A DNA stretch of 64,000 nucleotides, taken from positions 3,410,001-3,474,000 of the forward strand of contig NZ_OZ257125.1 of NCBI RefSeq assembly GCF_965279055.1, written 5' to 3'. A program made the position numbers and the translations under genes. Under the pieces are notes generated by a model. The model was not told the origin of the DNA. It was given only the letters and a program-made list of their open reading frames with translations, and made no database searches. Origin of the DNA: Hydrocarboniphaga sp965279055. Lineage in GTDB: Bacteria; Pseudomonadota; Gammaproteobacteria; Nevskiales; Nevskiaceae. Positions 36,061 to 45,728 of this stretch are shown here, piece after piece; position 1 is the first letter of the stretch; each line of letters starts with the position of its first letter.

Positions 36061-37133
36061 GACTGGCCTCCGGCGGTCAGCACTTCGGCGGCGATTTCGC
36101 GCGTCGCCAGAGGCCAGGCCTTGGTGCGCGCGATTTCGGCCATGCGCAGCAGCTTGGCGCGATCGCCGAGCAGGCCGCGCAGCAAGGCTGCGAGACGCTC
36201 GGCATCGAGCTCGCGTTCCTGGATCAGCACCGCGGCACCGGCCTCGGACAGATGCCGCGCGTTCGCGGTCTGGTGATCGTCGACCGCGTAAGGAAACGGC
36301 ACCAGCACCGAGGCGACACCGGCGGCGCAGAGTTCGGCGATGGTCGACGCACCGGAGCGGCAGACGACGAGATCGGCCCAGGCATACGCGGACGGCATGT
36401 CGTCGATGAAGGTTTCGATGCGCGCCATCACGCCGGCATTCGCATAGGCCGCGCGCGCGACGTCGTAAGTGCGGCCGGCCTGATGGCGGATCTGAGGGCG
36501 CGCGGTTTCCGGCAGCAGCGCCAGCGCCGCCGGTACCAGCTCGTTCAGCGCTTTCGCGCCCTGGCTGCCACCGAGTATCAGCAGGCGCACCGGGCCATGA
36601 CCGTCGTCGGGACGCAACGCAGCGCGCTCGGCCGGCGACGGCAGTTCGGCGATCGCCGCACGTACCGGATTGCCGACCGTGGTCGCATGGCGGAAGGTTT
36701 TCGGGAAGGCTTCGAGCACTTTGCTGGCGAGCAGCGACAGCGCGCGATTGGTCAAGCCAGGCGCCGCGTTCTGCTCGTGCACCACCAGCGGAATGCGCAT
36801 CAGCCGCGCCGCGAGTCCGCCGGGGCCGGCGGCGAAACCGCCCATGCCGAGCACCACCTGCGGACGCCGACGCGCGAGGATCGCCATCGCCTCGCGCAGC
36901 GACTTCCACAGCAGCAGCGGCGCACTGAGCAGCGAGCGCAGGCCCTTGCCGCGCAGGCCGCGCACCGGGATCGTCTCGATCTCGAAACCCTGCGGCACGA
37001 CGGTGCGCGCCTCGAAGGAATCGGGCGCGCCCATCCACACCACTTCGTGGCCGCGAGCGCGCAGTTCGTGCGCGATCGCCAGCGCAGGAAACACGTGCCC
37101 GCCGGTGCCGCCGGCCATGACCATGATCTTCAT
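36054..37133 (-). CDS. murG: Lipid I GlcNAc transferase MurG
   Basis: A 359-residue GT28 glycosyltransferase that converts lipid I to lipid II at the inner membrane. G loops MAGGTGGHVFPALAIA and LGMGGFAAGPGGLAA, LILGGSQGAKALNE and the UDP-GlcNAc site CRSGASTIAEL are intact. The ATG at 37133 fits the E. coli MSGQGKRLMVMAGGTGGH alignment. A palindromic repeat fills the gap to ftsW upstream, one of the few real gaps in the operon. Confidence 0.97.
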   Translation of the reverse strand: MKIMVMAGGTGGHVFPALAIAHELRARGHEVVWMGAPDSFEARTVVPQGFEIETIPVRGLRGKGLRSLLSAPLLLWKSLREAMAILARRRPQVVLGMGGFAAGPGGLAARLMRIPLVVHEQNAAPGLTNRALSLLASKVLEAFPKTFRHATTVGNPVRAAIAELPSPAERAALRPDDGHGPVRLLILGGSQGAKALNELVPAALALLPETARPQIRHQAGRTYDVARAAYANAGVMARIETFIDDMPSAYAWADLVVCRSGASTIAELCAAGVASVLVPFPYAVDDHQTANARHLSEAGAAVLIQERELDAERLAALLRGLLGDRAKLLRMAEIARTKAWPLATREIAAEVLTAGGQSW

Positions 37134-37155
37134 GCGCGGACCTCGCGCATGGCTG

Positions 37156-37262
37156 TCCCCTCTCCCGCACGCGGGAGAGGGCGCGGCGCAGCCGCGTTGC
37201 GGCCGGCAAAAGCCCCTCTCCGCCCGCTGCGCGGGACCCTCTCCCGCACGCGGGAGAGGGGA
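37156..37262. repeat. Palindromic repeat pair inside the dcw operon, family D
   Basis: Two hairpin units (CCCTCTCCCGCACGCGGGAGAGGG at about 37157-37180 and 37237-37260, cited by position) flank a GC-rich middle with another dyad (GCGGCGCAGCCGCG). It occupies most of the murG-ftsW gap. A related CCCCTCTCCCGGGGGGAGAGGGG occurs in the ftsI 3' end. Confidence 0.8.
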
Positions 37263-37284
37263 ATGCCGGCGAGGCACGACAGCA

Positions 37285-38457
37285 TCACTTGCGGGCTCCC
37301 TGCGCTGTCAGGCGATTCTCGTAATCCACGCGCAGGATCAGTGCGATCATCACCATCACGCAGACCAGCGAGGCACCGCCGTAGCTGATCAGCGGCAGCG
37401 TCAAACCCTTGGTCGGCAGTGCGCCCATGTCGACCGCCATGTTGATCAGCGCCTGCAGGCCGAGCCAGGTCGACAGGCCATAGCAGACGTAGGCCTTGAA
37501 GCGTTCATTGGCGCGCTCGGCGACGCCGCCGATGACGAAGCCGCGCCACACCACCAGGCCGAACAGCGACATCAGCACCAGAACGCCGAGCAGGCCGAAT
37601 TCCTCGGCGAGAATCGCGAAGATGAAGTCAGTGTGCATTTCCGGCAGGTACAGCAACTTTTGAATGCTGTTGCCCAGGCCGACGCCGGTCCACTCGCCGC
37701 GGCCGACGGCGATCAGGGAATTCGCCAGCTGCCAGCCGCCGTTGTTGATGTCGGCGAAGGGATCGCGAAAGCCCATGATGCGGCGCAGACGATAGGCCTC
37801 GGCGACGGCGACGATGGTCAGCGCACTGCCGCCGGTGACCATCAGCACCAGCAGATGCCAGAGCTTGGCGCCGCCGAGAAACAGCATCACGAAGGCGACG
37901 GTCAGCAGGATCACGGTGGAGCCGAAGTCCGGCTCCAGGATCATCAGCGCGCCGGCGAACAGCAGCGGCAGGAACGGCATCAGCAGGCCGCGCCACTGCG
38001 TTTGCAGCCGCGCCTGCCGGCGCACGATGTAGCCCGCCAGATAGACGATCAGCGCCAGGCGCGCGAACTCCGAGGGCTGCACGCGAATGATCTTGAAATC
38101 GATCCAGCGCCGCGCCGCGTTGACCTTGATGCCGATGCCCGGAATCAGCACCAGGATCAGCAGGCCGACCGCGATGAACGCGATCAGCGCGCTCTTGCGC
38201 TCCCACACGTGCATCGGAACCAGATAGGCACCGAACGCCGCCACACCACCGACGCCGACGAACAGCAGCTGGCGCCAGAAATAATAGAACGGGGCGCCGG
38301 TCATCTTTTCGGCCTGCGCGACCGAGGCCGAGGCGACCATGACCAGGCCCCAGGACAGCAGCAGCGCGACGCCGGCGCACATCGGGCCATCGAGGCCGAC
38401 GCGGGCGCGCGGCAACGGCAGATTCATTTGCGTCATGCCGGACAGGCTGAAACTCAT
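37285..38457 (-). CDS. ftsW: Peptidoglycan glycosyltransferase FtsW (SEDS)
   Basis: A 390-residue SEDS polymerase with about ten TM segments that works with FtsI to make septal peptidoglycan. Conserved parts: KVNAARRWIDF near the active site, QPSEFARLALIVYLAGY, GRGEWTGVGLGNSIQKLLYLPE and LPLISYGGASLV. ATG overlaps the murD stop by four bases. Confidence 0.97.
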   Translation of the reverse strand: MSFSLSGMTQMNLPLPRARVGLDGPMCAGVALLLSWGLVMVASASVAQAEKMTGAPFYYFWRQLLFVGVGGVAAFGAYLVPMHVWERKSALIAFIAVGLLILVLIPGIGIKVNAARRWIDFKIIRVQPSEFARLALIVYLAGYIVRRQARLQTQWRGLLMPFLPLLFAGALMILEPDFGSTVILLTVAFVMLFLGGAKLWHLLVLMVTGGSALTIVAVAEAYRLRRIMGFRDPFADINNGGWQLANSLIAVGRGEWTGVGLGNSIQKLLYLPEMHTDFIFAILAEEFGLLGVLVLMSLFGLVVWRGFVIGGVAERANERFKAYVCYGLSTWLGLQALINMAVDMGALPTKGLTLPLISYGGASLVCVMVMIALILRVDYENRLTAQGARK

Positions 38458-39788
38458 GCGAGCGCTCCGACAGCCTGGGCAAAGCGCTGACCGCGCTCGA
38501 CGTAATTCTTGAACTGATCGAGCGAGGCGCAGGCCGGCGACAGCAGCACGCGATCACCGCGCTGCGCCAGCTGATGCGCGCGGCGCACCGAGGCGGCGAG
38601 ATCGGCTTCGCGATACACCGGCAGCGCGCCGTAGATCGCGCGCTCGATCAACGCCGCGTCGGCGCCGAACAGGATCGCGGCGCGACCCTTGTCCGCGAGC
38701 AGCGATGCCAGCGGCGCAAAATCCTGGCCCTTGCCCTGGCCGCCGCCGAGCCAGACGATCGGCCCGTCCAGGCCCTGCAGCGCGGCGAGCGTCGCGCCGA
38801 CATTGGTGCCCTTGGAGTCGTCCAGATAAGTCACGCCGTCGATTTTGGCGACATAGGCGCAGCGATGCGGCAGGCCGCGGAATTCGCTCAGCGCCTGCAG
38901 GCTGGCGTCGCGCGGGATACCGGCGGCGTCCGCAAGTGCGAGTGCGGCCAGCGCGTTGGCGGCGTTGTGCAGGCCCTGGATTTTCAGCTCGGAAAAGGCG
39001 ATCAGCGCCTGGCCCTTGTGCATCAGCTGCTGCCCGGCATCGAGTGCGTAATCAGCGGATGCATCCAGAGCGAAGCTCAAGGCACCGGCTGGCGCGTGCC
39101 GCATCACCAGTGCGTCCTCGCAATTCACCACCGCGATTTCGGCATGCGCAAAAATGCGCGCCTTCACCGCAGCGTAGTGCTCCATGCTGCCGTGGCGATC
39201 CAGATGATCCTGCGACAGGTTCAGGTTGGTCGCGGCGCGCAGCTTCAGATGATGAGTGGTCTCGAGCTGGAAGCTCGACAGCTCCAGCACGTAGAGCTGT
39301 GCATCGTCGGCGAGCAGATCCAGCGCCGGCGTGCCGAGATTGCCGCCGACCCGCACGCGCAGTCCGGCCGCATTGGCCATCTGCCCGACCAGGGTCGTCA
39401 CCGTGCTTTTGCCGTTGGAGCCGGTGATGCCGATCACCGGCGCGTTCGCGGCACGCGCGAACAGCTCGATGTCGCCGATCACCGCAACACCGGCTGCGAT
39501 CAGCTCGCGCACGAAAGGCTCTTCCAGCGACACGCCGGGCGACACGATCGCCTCCCTGAACTGCGTCAGCGGACGCGGCGCGTCGAATGCGCCGAGATGG
39601 AATTCGACGGCTGAAAAATCGCTGCGAAGCGTGTCGATTCCGGGCGGATTCAAACGCGAATCGGTAACCACCAGCTGCGCACCGGCGCGCGACAGATAAC
39701 GCAGCGTCGACACGCCGGACGCGCCCAGGCCGACGATCAGCAGGCGCTGATCGCGATAGCGTTCGGCAGAGGCGGTCAGTGTGCTCAT
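38454..39788 (-). CDS. murD: UDP-N-acetylmuramoylalanine--D-glutamate ligase MurD
   Basis: A 444-residue Mur ligase adding D-Glu. The UDP-binding start LLIVGLGASGVSTLRYL, the P-loop GITGSNGKSTVTTLVG, the carbamylated-Lys region and DDSKGTNVGATLAALQG, WLGGGQGKGQDF and LLSPACASLDQFKNY (C-terminal domain) are as in the family. Six bases separate it from mraY upstream. Confidence 0.97.
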   Translation of the reverse strand: MSTLTASAERYRDQRLLIVGLGASGVSTLRYLSRAGAQLVVTDSRLNPPGIDTLRSDFSAVEFHLGAFDAPRPLTQFREAIVSPGVSLEEPFVRELIAAGVAVIGDIELFARAANAPVIGITGSNGKSTVTTLVGQMANAAGLRVRVGGNLGTPALDLLADDAQLYVLELSSFQLETTHHLKLRAATNLNLSQDHLDRHGSMEHYAAVKARIFAHAEIAVVNCEDALVMRHAPAGALSFALDASADYALDAGQQLMHKGQALIAFSELKIQGLHNAANALAALALADAAGIPRDASLQALSEFRGLPHRCAYVAKIDGVTYLDDSKGTNVGATLAALQGLDGPIVWLGGGQGKGQDFAPLASLLADKGRAAILFGADAALIERAIYGALPVYREADLAASVRRAHQLAQRGDRVLLSPACASLDQFKNYVERGQRFAQAVGALA

Positions 39789-39794
39789 TGGTAT

Positions 39795-40880
39795 TTAGCG
39801 GATCTTCAGGGTCGACAGGCCGATCAGCACCAGGATCAGAGTGATGATCCAGAAGCGCACGATGATCTTCGGCTCCGGCCAGCCCTTGAGTTCGTAGTGG
39901 TGATGCAGCGGCGCCATGCGGAAGATGCGTTTGCCGCCGGAATACTTGAAGTAGCCGACCTGCAGCATCACCGACAAAGTCTCGGCAACGAACACGCCGC
40001 CCATGATCACCAGCACCAGTTCCTGGCGCACCAGCAGCGCGACCACGCCGAGCGCGGCACCGAGCGCGAGCGCGCCGACGTCGCCCATGAAGACCTGCGC
40101 CGGATAGGCGTTGAACCACAGAAAGCCAAGGCCGGCGCCGCCGATCGCGGTGCAGAAAATCGCCAGTTCGCCGACACCGGCGATATACGGAATGCCAAGG
40201 TAGTTGGCGAACTTCACGTTGCCGGTGGAGTAGGCAAAAATCGCCAGCGCCGACGCCACCAGCACGCAGGGCATGATCGCCAGGCCGTCGAGGCCGTCGG
40301 TCAGGTTCACCGCGTTGCTGGTGCCGACGATCACCAGATACCCCCAGAGCACGAAGAACGCGCCCAGCGGAATCGTCACGTCCTTGATGAACGGCAGGAT
40401 CAGCGTGGTTTCGGTCGCGCTCTTGGCGGTCAGATAGATCGCCAGCGAAGTGCCGAAGCCGGCCAGCGACAGCCAGAAATATTTCTGCCGCGCCGTCAGC
40501 CCCAGGTTACGGCGATGCTTGATCTTGATGTAGTCGTCGGCGAAACCGACCAGGCCGAAGGCCATCGTCACCAGCAGCGCGAACCAGACGAAGCGATTGC
40601 TCAAATCGGCCCACAACAAGGTGGCGATGCTGATCGCGGCGAGTATCAGCACGCCGCCCATCGTCGGCGTACCGGTCTTGGCCATGTGCGACTTCGGCCC
40701 GACCTCGCGAATCACCTGACCGAACTTGAAGTCGTGCAGCTTGCGGATCATCAGCGGCCCGAACACGAACGAGAAGATCAGCGCGGTCAGCACGCCCATG
40801 ATTGCGCGCACGGTCAGGTAGCCGAACACGTTGAAACCGCTGATATGCGGCTTCAGAAATTCGGCCAGGTGGTAGAGCAT
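39795..40880 (-). CDS. mraY: Phospho-MurNAc-pentapeptide transferase MraY
   Basis: A 361-residue integral membrane enzyme with about ten TM helices that makes lipid I from undecaprenyl phosphate. The catalytic region FADDYIKIKHRRNLGL, NAVNLTDGLDGLAIMP, FMGDVGALALGAALG and the histidine motif PLHHHYELKGWPE are complete. The length equals that of E. coli MraY. The start shares one base with the murF stop (TAATG). Confidence 0.98.
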   Translation of the reverse strand: MLYHLAEFLKPHISGFNVFGYLTVRAIMGVLTALIFSFVFGPLMIRKLHDFKFGQVIREVGPKSHMAKTGTPTMGGVLILAAISIATLLWADLSNRFVWFALLVTMAFGLVGFADDYIKIKHRRNLGLTARQKYFWLSLAGFGTSLAIYLTAKSATETTLILPFIKDVTIPLGAFFVLWGYLVIVGTSNAVNLTDGLDGLAIMPCVLVASALAIFAYSTGNVKFANYLGIPYIAGVGELAIFCTAIGGAGLGFLWFNAYPAQVFMGDVGALALGAALGVVALLVRQELVLVIMGGVFVAETLSVMLQVGYFKYSGGKRIFRMAPLHHHYELKGWPEPKIIVRFWIITLILVLIGLSTLKIR

Positions 40881-42286
40881 TAGTGTGAGTCCCCGTTTTG
40901 CGCCGTGTCCGCGCCGACCAGCGCGTGGACCACGGCATCCATCCGCGCCGAGCGCGATCCCTTGACCAACAGCGTGATATCGGCTGCCGGTTCTTGTTGT
41001 AAGTCCTGTTCGAGCGCGGCGATCAGCGCTGCGGTGTCGCTGAAAATTTTTGCGTCGCCGCCGAAGCCGGCCGCGTAATGCGGCGCCAGAGCGCCCTGCG
41101 CGTAGAGCCGATCGATGCCGAGTTGCTTCGCGGCGCGGCCAGCTTCCTCATGCAGCTGCGGCGTCGCCGCGCCGAGTTCGGCCATGCCGCCGAGTACCGC
41201 CCAGCGCCGGCCCTTCTGCGTCGCCAGCAGTTCCAGACCGGCGCGCAGCGAAGTCGGATTGGCGTTGTAGCTGTCGTCGATCAACCGCGCGCCCTGCAGC
41301 GTGGTCTTCCAGCCGACACGGCCGGCCGCGCCCTGCACTTGCCCAAGGCCGGCGGCGATGCTCGCCGCATCCATGTCCAGCGCGACGCCGCAGGCGGCGG
41401 CCGCGAGCGCGTTGGCGATGTTGTGACGACCCGGCAGCGGCAGCTCGACTTCGGCACGGCCGCTGGGCGTGATCAAGGTGAAGCGCGAGCCGTTGCGACC
41501 GTCGGCAAAGGCCATCACCTGAAAATTTTCGGCACGCACATCGGCGCCCGCGGCGAAGCCGAACATCAGCTTGCGCGCCGAGCCCGCCAGATCACGCCAC
41601 AGCGCCGCGTAGGCATCGTCGGCATTGATCACCGCGGTACCGCGCGCGCCGAGCGCGGTGAACAGCTCGCCCTTGCTGCGCGCGACGCCTTCACGCGAGC
41701 CGAAGCCTTCCAGGTGCGCGTCGCCGGCCTGGGTGACGACACCGATGTCCGGCCGCGCCAGCGATGACAGTTGCGCGATCTCGTGCGGATGGTTGGCGCC
41801 CATCTCGATCACCGCGGTGCGGTGCTCGGCGCGCAGCCGCGCCAGGGTCAGCGGCACGCCGATGTGATTGTTCAAATTGCCGATCGTGGCCAGCACCGGG
41901 CCGCGCGCGGCGCACAGCGCGGCGAGCAACTGCTTGGTCGTGGTCTTGCCGTTGCTGCCGGTGACGCCGATCACCGGCGCCTTGAACGTGCTGCGCCAGG
42001 CGCAGGCGTAATCCTGCAGGCCGCGCAGCGTATCGGGCACGACGATCTGCGGCAGATCGGCATCGACGCGCTGCGACACCAGCGCACCGGCGGCGCCGAG
42101 GCTGGCGGCGCGGCGCAGGAAATCGTGGCCGTCGAAGCGATCGCCGACCAAGGCGACGAACAGGTCGCCGCGCTGCAACTGCCGCGTGTCGCTTATCACG
42201 CGATCGAAGCTCGCGTCGACGCCGACGAACTCGGCGCCGATGCGCTGCGCTGCTCGCGACAGCCGTTCCATGGAAGACCCGCTCAT
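40880..42286 (-). CDS. murF: UDP-MurNAc-tripeptide--D-Ala-D-Ala ligase MurF
   Basis: A 468-residue Mur ligase adding D-Ala-D-Ala made by Ddl. Visible: FVGVDASFDRVISDTRQL, the P-loop GVTGSNGKTTTKQLLAAL, EMGANHPHEIAQL, DSYNANPTSLRAGLELL and the C-terminal VKGSRSARMD. ATGA overlap with murE. Confidence 0.97.
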   Translation of the reverse strand: MSGSSMERLSRAAQRIGAEFVGVDASFDRVISDTRQLQRGDLFVALVGDRFDGHDFLRRAASLGAAGALVSQRVDADLPQIVVPDTLRGLQDYACAWRSTFKAPVIGVTGSNGKTTTKQLLAALCAARGPVLATIGNLNNHIGVPLTLARLRAEHRTAVIEMGANHPHEIAQLSSLARPDIGVVTQAGDAHLEGFGSREGVARSKGELFTALGARGTAVINADDAYAALWRDLAGSARKLMFGFAAGADVRAENFQVMAFADGRNGSRFTLITPSGRAEVELPLPGRHNIANALAAAACGVALDMDAASIAAGLGQVQGAAGRVGWKTTLQGARLIDDSYNANPTSLRAGLELLATQKGRRWAVLGGMAELGAATPQLHEEAGRAAKQLGIDRLYAQGALAPHYAAGFGGDAKIFSDTAALIAALEQDLQQEPAADITLLVKGSRSARMDAVVHALVGADTAQNGDSH

Positions 42287-43785
42287 GCGCGCACCCGATC
42301 GCCGACTAGTTCGGCGACGAAGGCACGATCCGAGAACGAACGACGCTCGTTGCCGACGATCTGATAATCCTCGTGGCCCTTGCCGGCGATCACGACGACG
42401 TCGTCTGCGCCCGCTTCGGCAATCGCGGTGCGGATCGCTTCCGCGCGATCGTGAATCACGCGATAGCGGATCTGCGCCGGAATGCCCACACGGATTTCAT
42501 CGGTGATCGCCTCCGGCGATTCGCTGCGCGGGTTGTCGTCGGTGACGACCAGTACGTCGGCCTGCGCCGCGGCGGCCGCGCCCATCAGCGGCCGCTTGCC
42601 GCGATCGCGATCGCCACCACAGCCGAACACGCACCACAGCTTGCCGGCGGTATGCGCGCGCAGCGCTTTCAGGATCTGCTCCAGCGCCTGCGGCGTATGC
42701 GCGTAATCGACCACCACCAGCGGCGCCGCCTTGCTGCCGCGAAAGCCTTCGATGCGGCCGGGCACGGTATGTGTCTGCGCCAGTGCCGCGATCGTGTCGC
42801 TGAGCGAAACATCGGCCGACAACAACACCGCAGCCGCGGCCATCAGGTTGTAGGCGTTGAAGCGGCCGAGCAGCCTGGCGTCGAGCTGCGCGCTGCCGGC
42901 ATGCGTGTCCAGCCTCATCGACAGGCCGGCGCCATGCAGACGCAGATCGCGGCCAATGACCCAGCGCGGCGTGGTCGCGGCCTCGCCGTCGAGTCCGTAA
43001 GTGATCACACGCGAACGCGCATCGCCGACACTCAGTTCGGCGATCCACTGCAGGCCGAAGCCGTCGTCGCGATTCAGGATCAGCGCACGGCCGTCGTCGA
43101 CTTCGAACAGCCGGCGTTTGGCCGCGGCGTAGCGTTCCTGCGTGCCGTGATAGTCCAGGTGGTCGCGCTGCACATTGGTCAGCGCGACCGCATTGAATTC
43201 GACCCCGCCGACGCGATTCTGATCCAGCGCATGCGAGGACACTTCCATCGACACCGCGGTGCAGCCTTGCTCGACGCTGCTCGCCAGCCAGGCCTGCAGC
43301 GACACCGGATCGGGCGTGGTGTGGCTGGCGTCGGTCAGCGCATTGATGCGGCCGTAGCCGATCGTGCCCAGGTAGGCGCAGGGCCGCGCAATCTGCTCGA
43401 AGGCCTGCGCGACCAGGTGCGCGGTCGACGTCTTGCCATCGGTGCCGGTGACACCGAACACGAAAGCTTTCTTCGACGGCTCACCGTAGAAACGCGAAGC
43501 GACGACACCGATGTTCTGCTGCAGATGCGGCGCTGCGAATTCCGGAATGTCGCAATGCGGCGCGCTGACGCCCGGCGCCGGCTCCCATGCAACCGCAGCG
43601 GCGCCGCGCTCGATCGCCTGCTCGATATGTGTGAGGCCATGCGCGGCGCTGCCGCGCGCCGCCAGGAACAGATCGCCGATCGCGACGCGGCGCGAATCCA
43701 GCGCCAGGCCGGTGATTTCGATATCGGGCGCCGCCGCGCCGAGGCCGGCGAACAGGCGCGCCATGGAGACGCGGCGCGCGCTCAC
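42283..43785 (-). CDS. murE: UDP-MurNAc-tripeptide synthetase MurE, meso-DAP type
   Basis: A 500-residue Mur ligase. The P-loop GVTGTDGKTSTAHLV, TTPDPVSLQ, MEVSSHALDQ and the amino acid selector DDNPRSE are visible; DNPR specifies meso-diaminopimelate rather than lysine. The start is a GTG at 43785 overlapping the ftsI TGA by four bases (GTGA); an in-frame ATG at 43764 (MARLFAGL) is the alternative and would give a seven-residue shorter protein closer to some homologues. Confidence 0.97.
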   Translation of the reverse strand: MSARRVSMARLFAGLGAAAPDIEITGLALDSRRVAIGDLFLAARGSAAHGLTHIEQAIERGAAAVAWEPAPGVSAPHCDIPEFAAPHLQQNIGVVASRFYGEPSKKAFVFGVTGTDGKTSTAHLVAQAFEQIARPCAYLGTIGYGRINALTDASHTTPDPVSLQAWLASSVEQGCTAVSMEVSSHALDQNRVGGVEFNAVALTNVQRDHLDYHGTQERYAAAKRRLFEVDDGRALILNRDDGFGLQWIAELSVGDARSRVITYGLDGEAATTPRWVIGRDLRLHGAGLSMRLDTHAGSAQLDARLLGRFNAYNLMAAAAVLLSADVSLSDTIAALAQTHTVPGRIEGFRGSKAAPLVVVDYAHTPQALEQILKALRAHTAGKLWCVFGCGGDRDRGKRPLMGAAAAAQADVLVVTDDNPRSESPEAITDEIRVGIPAQIRYRVIHDRAEAIRTAIAEAGADDVVVIAGKGHEDYQIVGNERRSFSDRAFVAELVGDRVRA

Positions 43786-45728
43786 GGCGCGGCTCCGACG
43801 CGAATCACGGCTTTCGCGTTTTCCCTTCTCCCTCCGGGAGAAGGTGTCCCGAAGGGACGGATGAGAGCCTTGGAGTCCGCGCTATCGGCAACACCCTCAC
43901 CCCTGCCCCTCTCCCGGGGGGAGAGGGGTTGTTGCAGCGAGGCAACGGTGTTCGTCGGCTGCGTCGCCGGTACCACCGGCACCGGCGACAGCGGCAGCTG
44001 CGGCATCAGCGGGCCGGGCTCGTCCGGCGCGATCTGCAGCAAGCGCAAGCCGCCCTGCATCACCGTCGAAAACACCGGCGCGGCGACGACGCCGCCGTAA
44101 TAGCCTTCGTCCGCATGCGGCTCGTCGATCAGCACCAGGCCGACTAGGCGCGGGTGTTCCGCCGGCACCATGCCGATGAACAGCGACTGATACTTGTCCG
44201 CCGCATAGCCGCCGGTGTCGGCGACCTTGTGCGCGGTGCCGGTCTTGCCGGCGATGCGATAGCCCGGAATCGCGGCGCGGATCGCGGTGCCTTCCTTCGA
44301 CACCACGCCCTGCATCAGGCGCCGCACTTGCTGCGCGGTCGCGGCGGACACGGTGCGCTGCGGCGGCTGCGGCGCGCTGTCGTTGACCAGATGCAGCTGC
44401 GACATCAGGCCATCGTTCGCCAGGCCCGTGTACGCGCGCACCAGATGCAGCGCGGTCAGCGACAGGCCGTAGCCGTAGGACGCGGTCGCGGTCGCGATCT
44501 GGCCCCACTCGTTCCAGTTGCGCAGCGTCGACGAGGCTTCGCCCGGAAAACCGGAATGCACGGCTTCGCCGAAACCGAACTTGGAGTAGCCCGACCACAC
44601 CGCTTCCGGCCCGATCTGCAGGCCGATTTTGGCGGCACCGACATTGGACGACTTGGTCAGGATCATGCCCAGATCCATGTCGCCGTGCGGATGCGTGTCA
44701 CGCACCGTCAGCGCGCCGACTTTCCACCAGCCCGGGCCGGTGTCGTAGTGCGAACTCGGCGTGACCGCGCCCATTTCCAGCGCCTGCGCGATCAGCAGCG
44801 GCTTGACCGTCGAGCCGGGCTCGAAGGTGTCGATGATCGCGCGATTGCGCACCGCGCCGGGCTTGCGTTCATCCGGATTGTTCGGGTTGAAACCCGGCTG
44901 GCTGGCCATCGCCAGGATCTCGCCGCTCTGCGCGTCGGCGACGACGACGAGGCCGCCCTTGGCCTTGAACTTGGCGACCGCGTTTTTCAGCTCGCGGTAG
45001 GCCAGATATTGCAGGCGCAGATCGATGGTCAGGTTCAGATCCTGGCCGGGCTGCGCCGGCTTCTGATCCTCGGTGTCTTCGACGATGCGGCCGCGCGCAT
45101 CACGAATCACGCGGCGCGATCCGGCGATGCCGGTCAGCAAGGTGTCGCGCGCCGCCTCCATGCCTTCCTGGCCGCGGCCGTCCATGTTGGTGAAGCCGAC
45201 CAGCTGGCCGGCGACTTCGCCGGCCGGGTAATAGCGGCGATATTCGCGCTGCGAAAACACGCCCGGCGCTTTCATCGCCATGACCCGCTTGGCGTCGTCG
45301 GGGTTCATCTGCCGCTGCAGATAGACGAACTGCTTGCTGCTGCGATCCTGCAGGTATTTCTGCAGATCGCGCGGCTTCAGGCCCAGCACCTGAGCGATCG
45401 CCGGCACGTATTCGGGCGCGGCGAGCAGCTCGGCCGGCACCGTCCACACCGAATCCACCGGCGCCGACAGCGCCAGCGGCTCGCCGCGACGATCGCGGAT
45501 CGCGCCGCGATGGCCTTCGAGCACGACGGTGCGCACGTGGCGCTTGCTGCCTTCCTTGGACAGGAAATCGTTCTCGACGATCTGCAGCTGGAACGCACGG
45601 CCGAACACCGCGATCGCGCCGATGCTCAGCAAGCCGAGCACCAGAGCGCGGCGCCACGCCGAGACGGCCTGCACTTTTGCCGGCGTCGTCACACTGCGAT
45701 CGGCCGCGTGCGAGCGCGTGCTTCTCAT
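43782..45728 (-). CDS. ftsI: Septal transpeptidase FtsI (PBP3) with repeat-derived C-terminal tail
   Basis: A 648-residue class B penicillin-binding protein (E. coli FtsI 588). One TM at about 29-48 and the dimerisation/pedestal domain precede the transpeptidase with catalytic S306 in GSTVK, the SSN motif at 360-362 and KTG at 495-497. The family domain ends near residue 570 (QGGLRLLQIAPD). The remaining ~78 residues include about 600-636, which are the translation of an in-frame palindromic repeat (43822-43930): Arg/Gly/Pro-rich, low complexity. The tail still ends in a GTGA junction with murE. ATGA overlap with ftsL. Confidence 0.97.
   Translation of the reverse strand: MRSTRSHAADRSVTTPAKVQAVSAWRRALVLGLLSIGAIAVFGRAFQLQIVENDFLSKEGSKRHVRTVVLEGHRGAIRDRRGEPLALSAPVDSVWTVPAELLAAPEYVPAIAQVLGLKPRDLQKYLQDRSSKQFVYLQRQMNPDDAKRVMAMKAPGVFSQREYRRYYPAGEVAGQLVGFTNMDGRGQEGMEAARDTLLTGIAGSRRVIRDARGRIVEDTEDQKPAQPGQDLNLTIDLRLQYLAYRELKNAVAKFKAKGGLVVVADAQSGEILAMASQPGFNPNNPDERKPGAVRNRAIIDTFEPGSTVKPLLIAQALEMGAVTPSSHYDTGPGWWKVGALTVRDTHPHGDMDLGMILTKSSNVGAAKIGLQIGPEAVWSGYSKFGFGEAVHSGFPGEASSTLRNWNEWGQIATATASYGYGLSLTALHLVRAYTGLANDGLMSQLHLVNDSAPQPPQRTVSAATAQQVRRLMQGVVSKEGTAIRAAIPGYRIAGKTGTAHKVADTGGYAADKYQSLFIGMVPAEHPRLVGLVLIDEPHADEGYYGGVVAAPVFSTVMQGGLRLLQIAPDEPGPLMPQLPLSPVPVVPATQPTNTVASLQQPLSPRERGRGEGVADSADSKALIRPFGTPSPGGRRENAKAVIRVGAAP
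43822..43930. repeat. Palindromic repeat within ftsI, family D
   Basis: Hairpin TTCTCCCTCCGGGAGAA (43826-43842) with CCCGAAGGGA, a ~50-base middle and a second hairpin CCCCTCTCCCGGGGGGAGAG (43906-43925) form a pair like the common intergenic element of proteobacteria. Here it is read through in frame as the FtsI tail. Confidence 0.8.
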
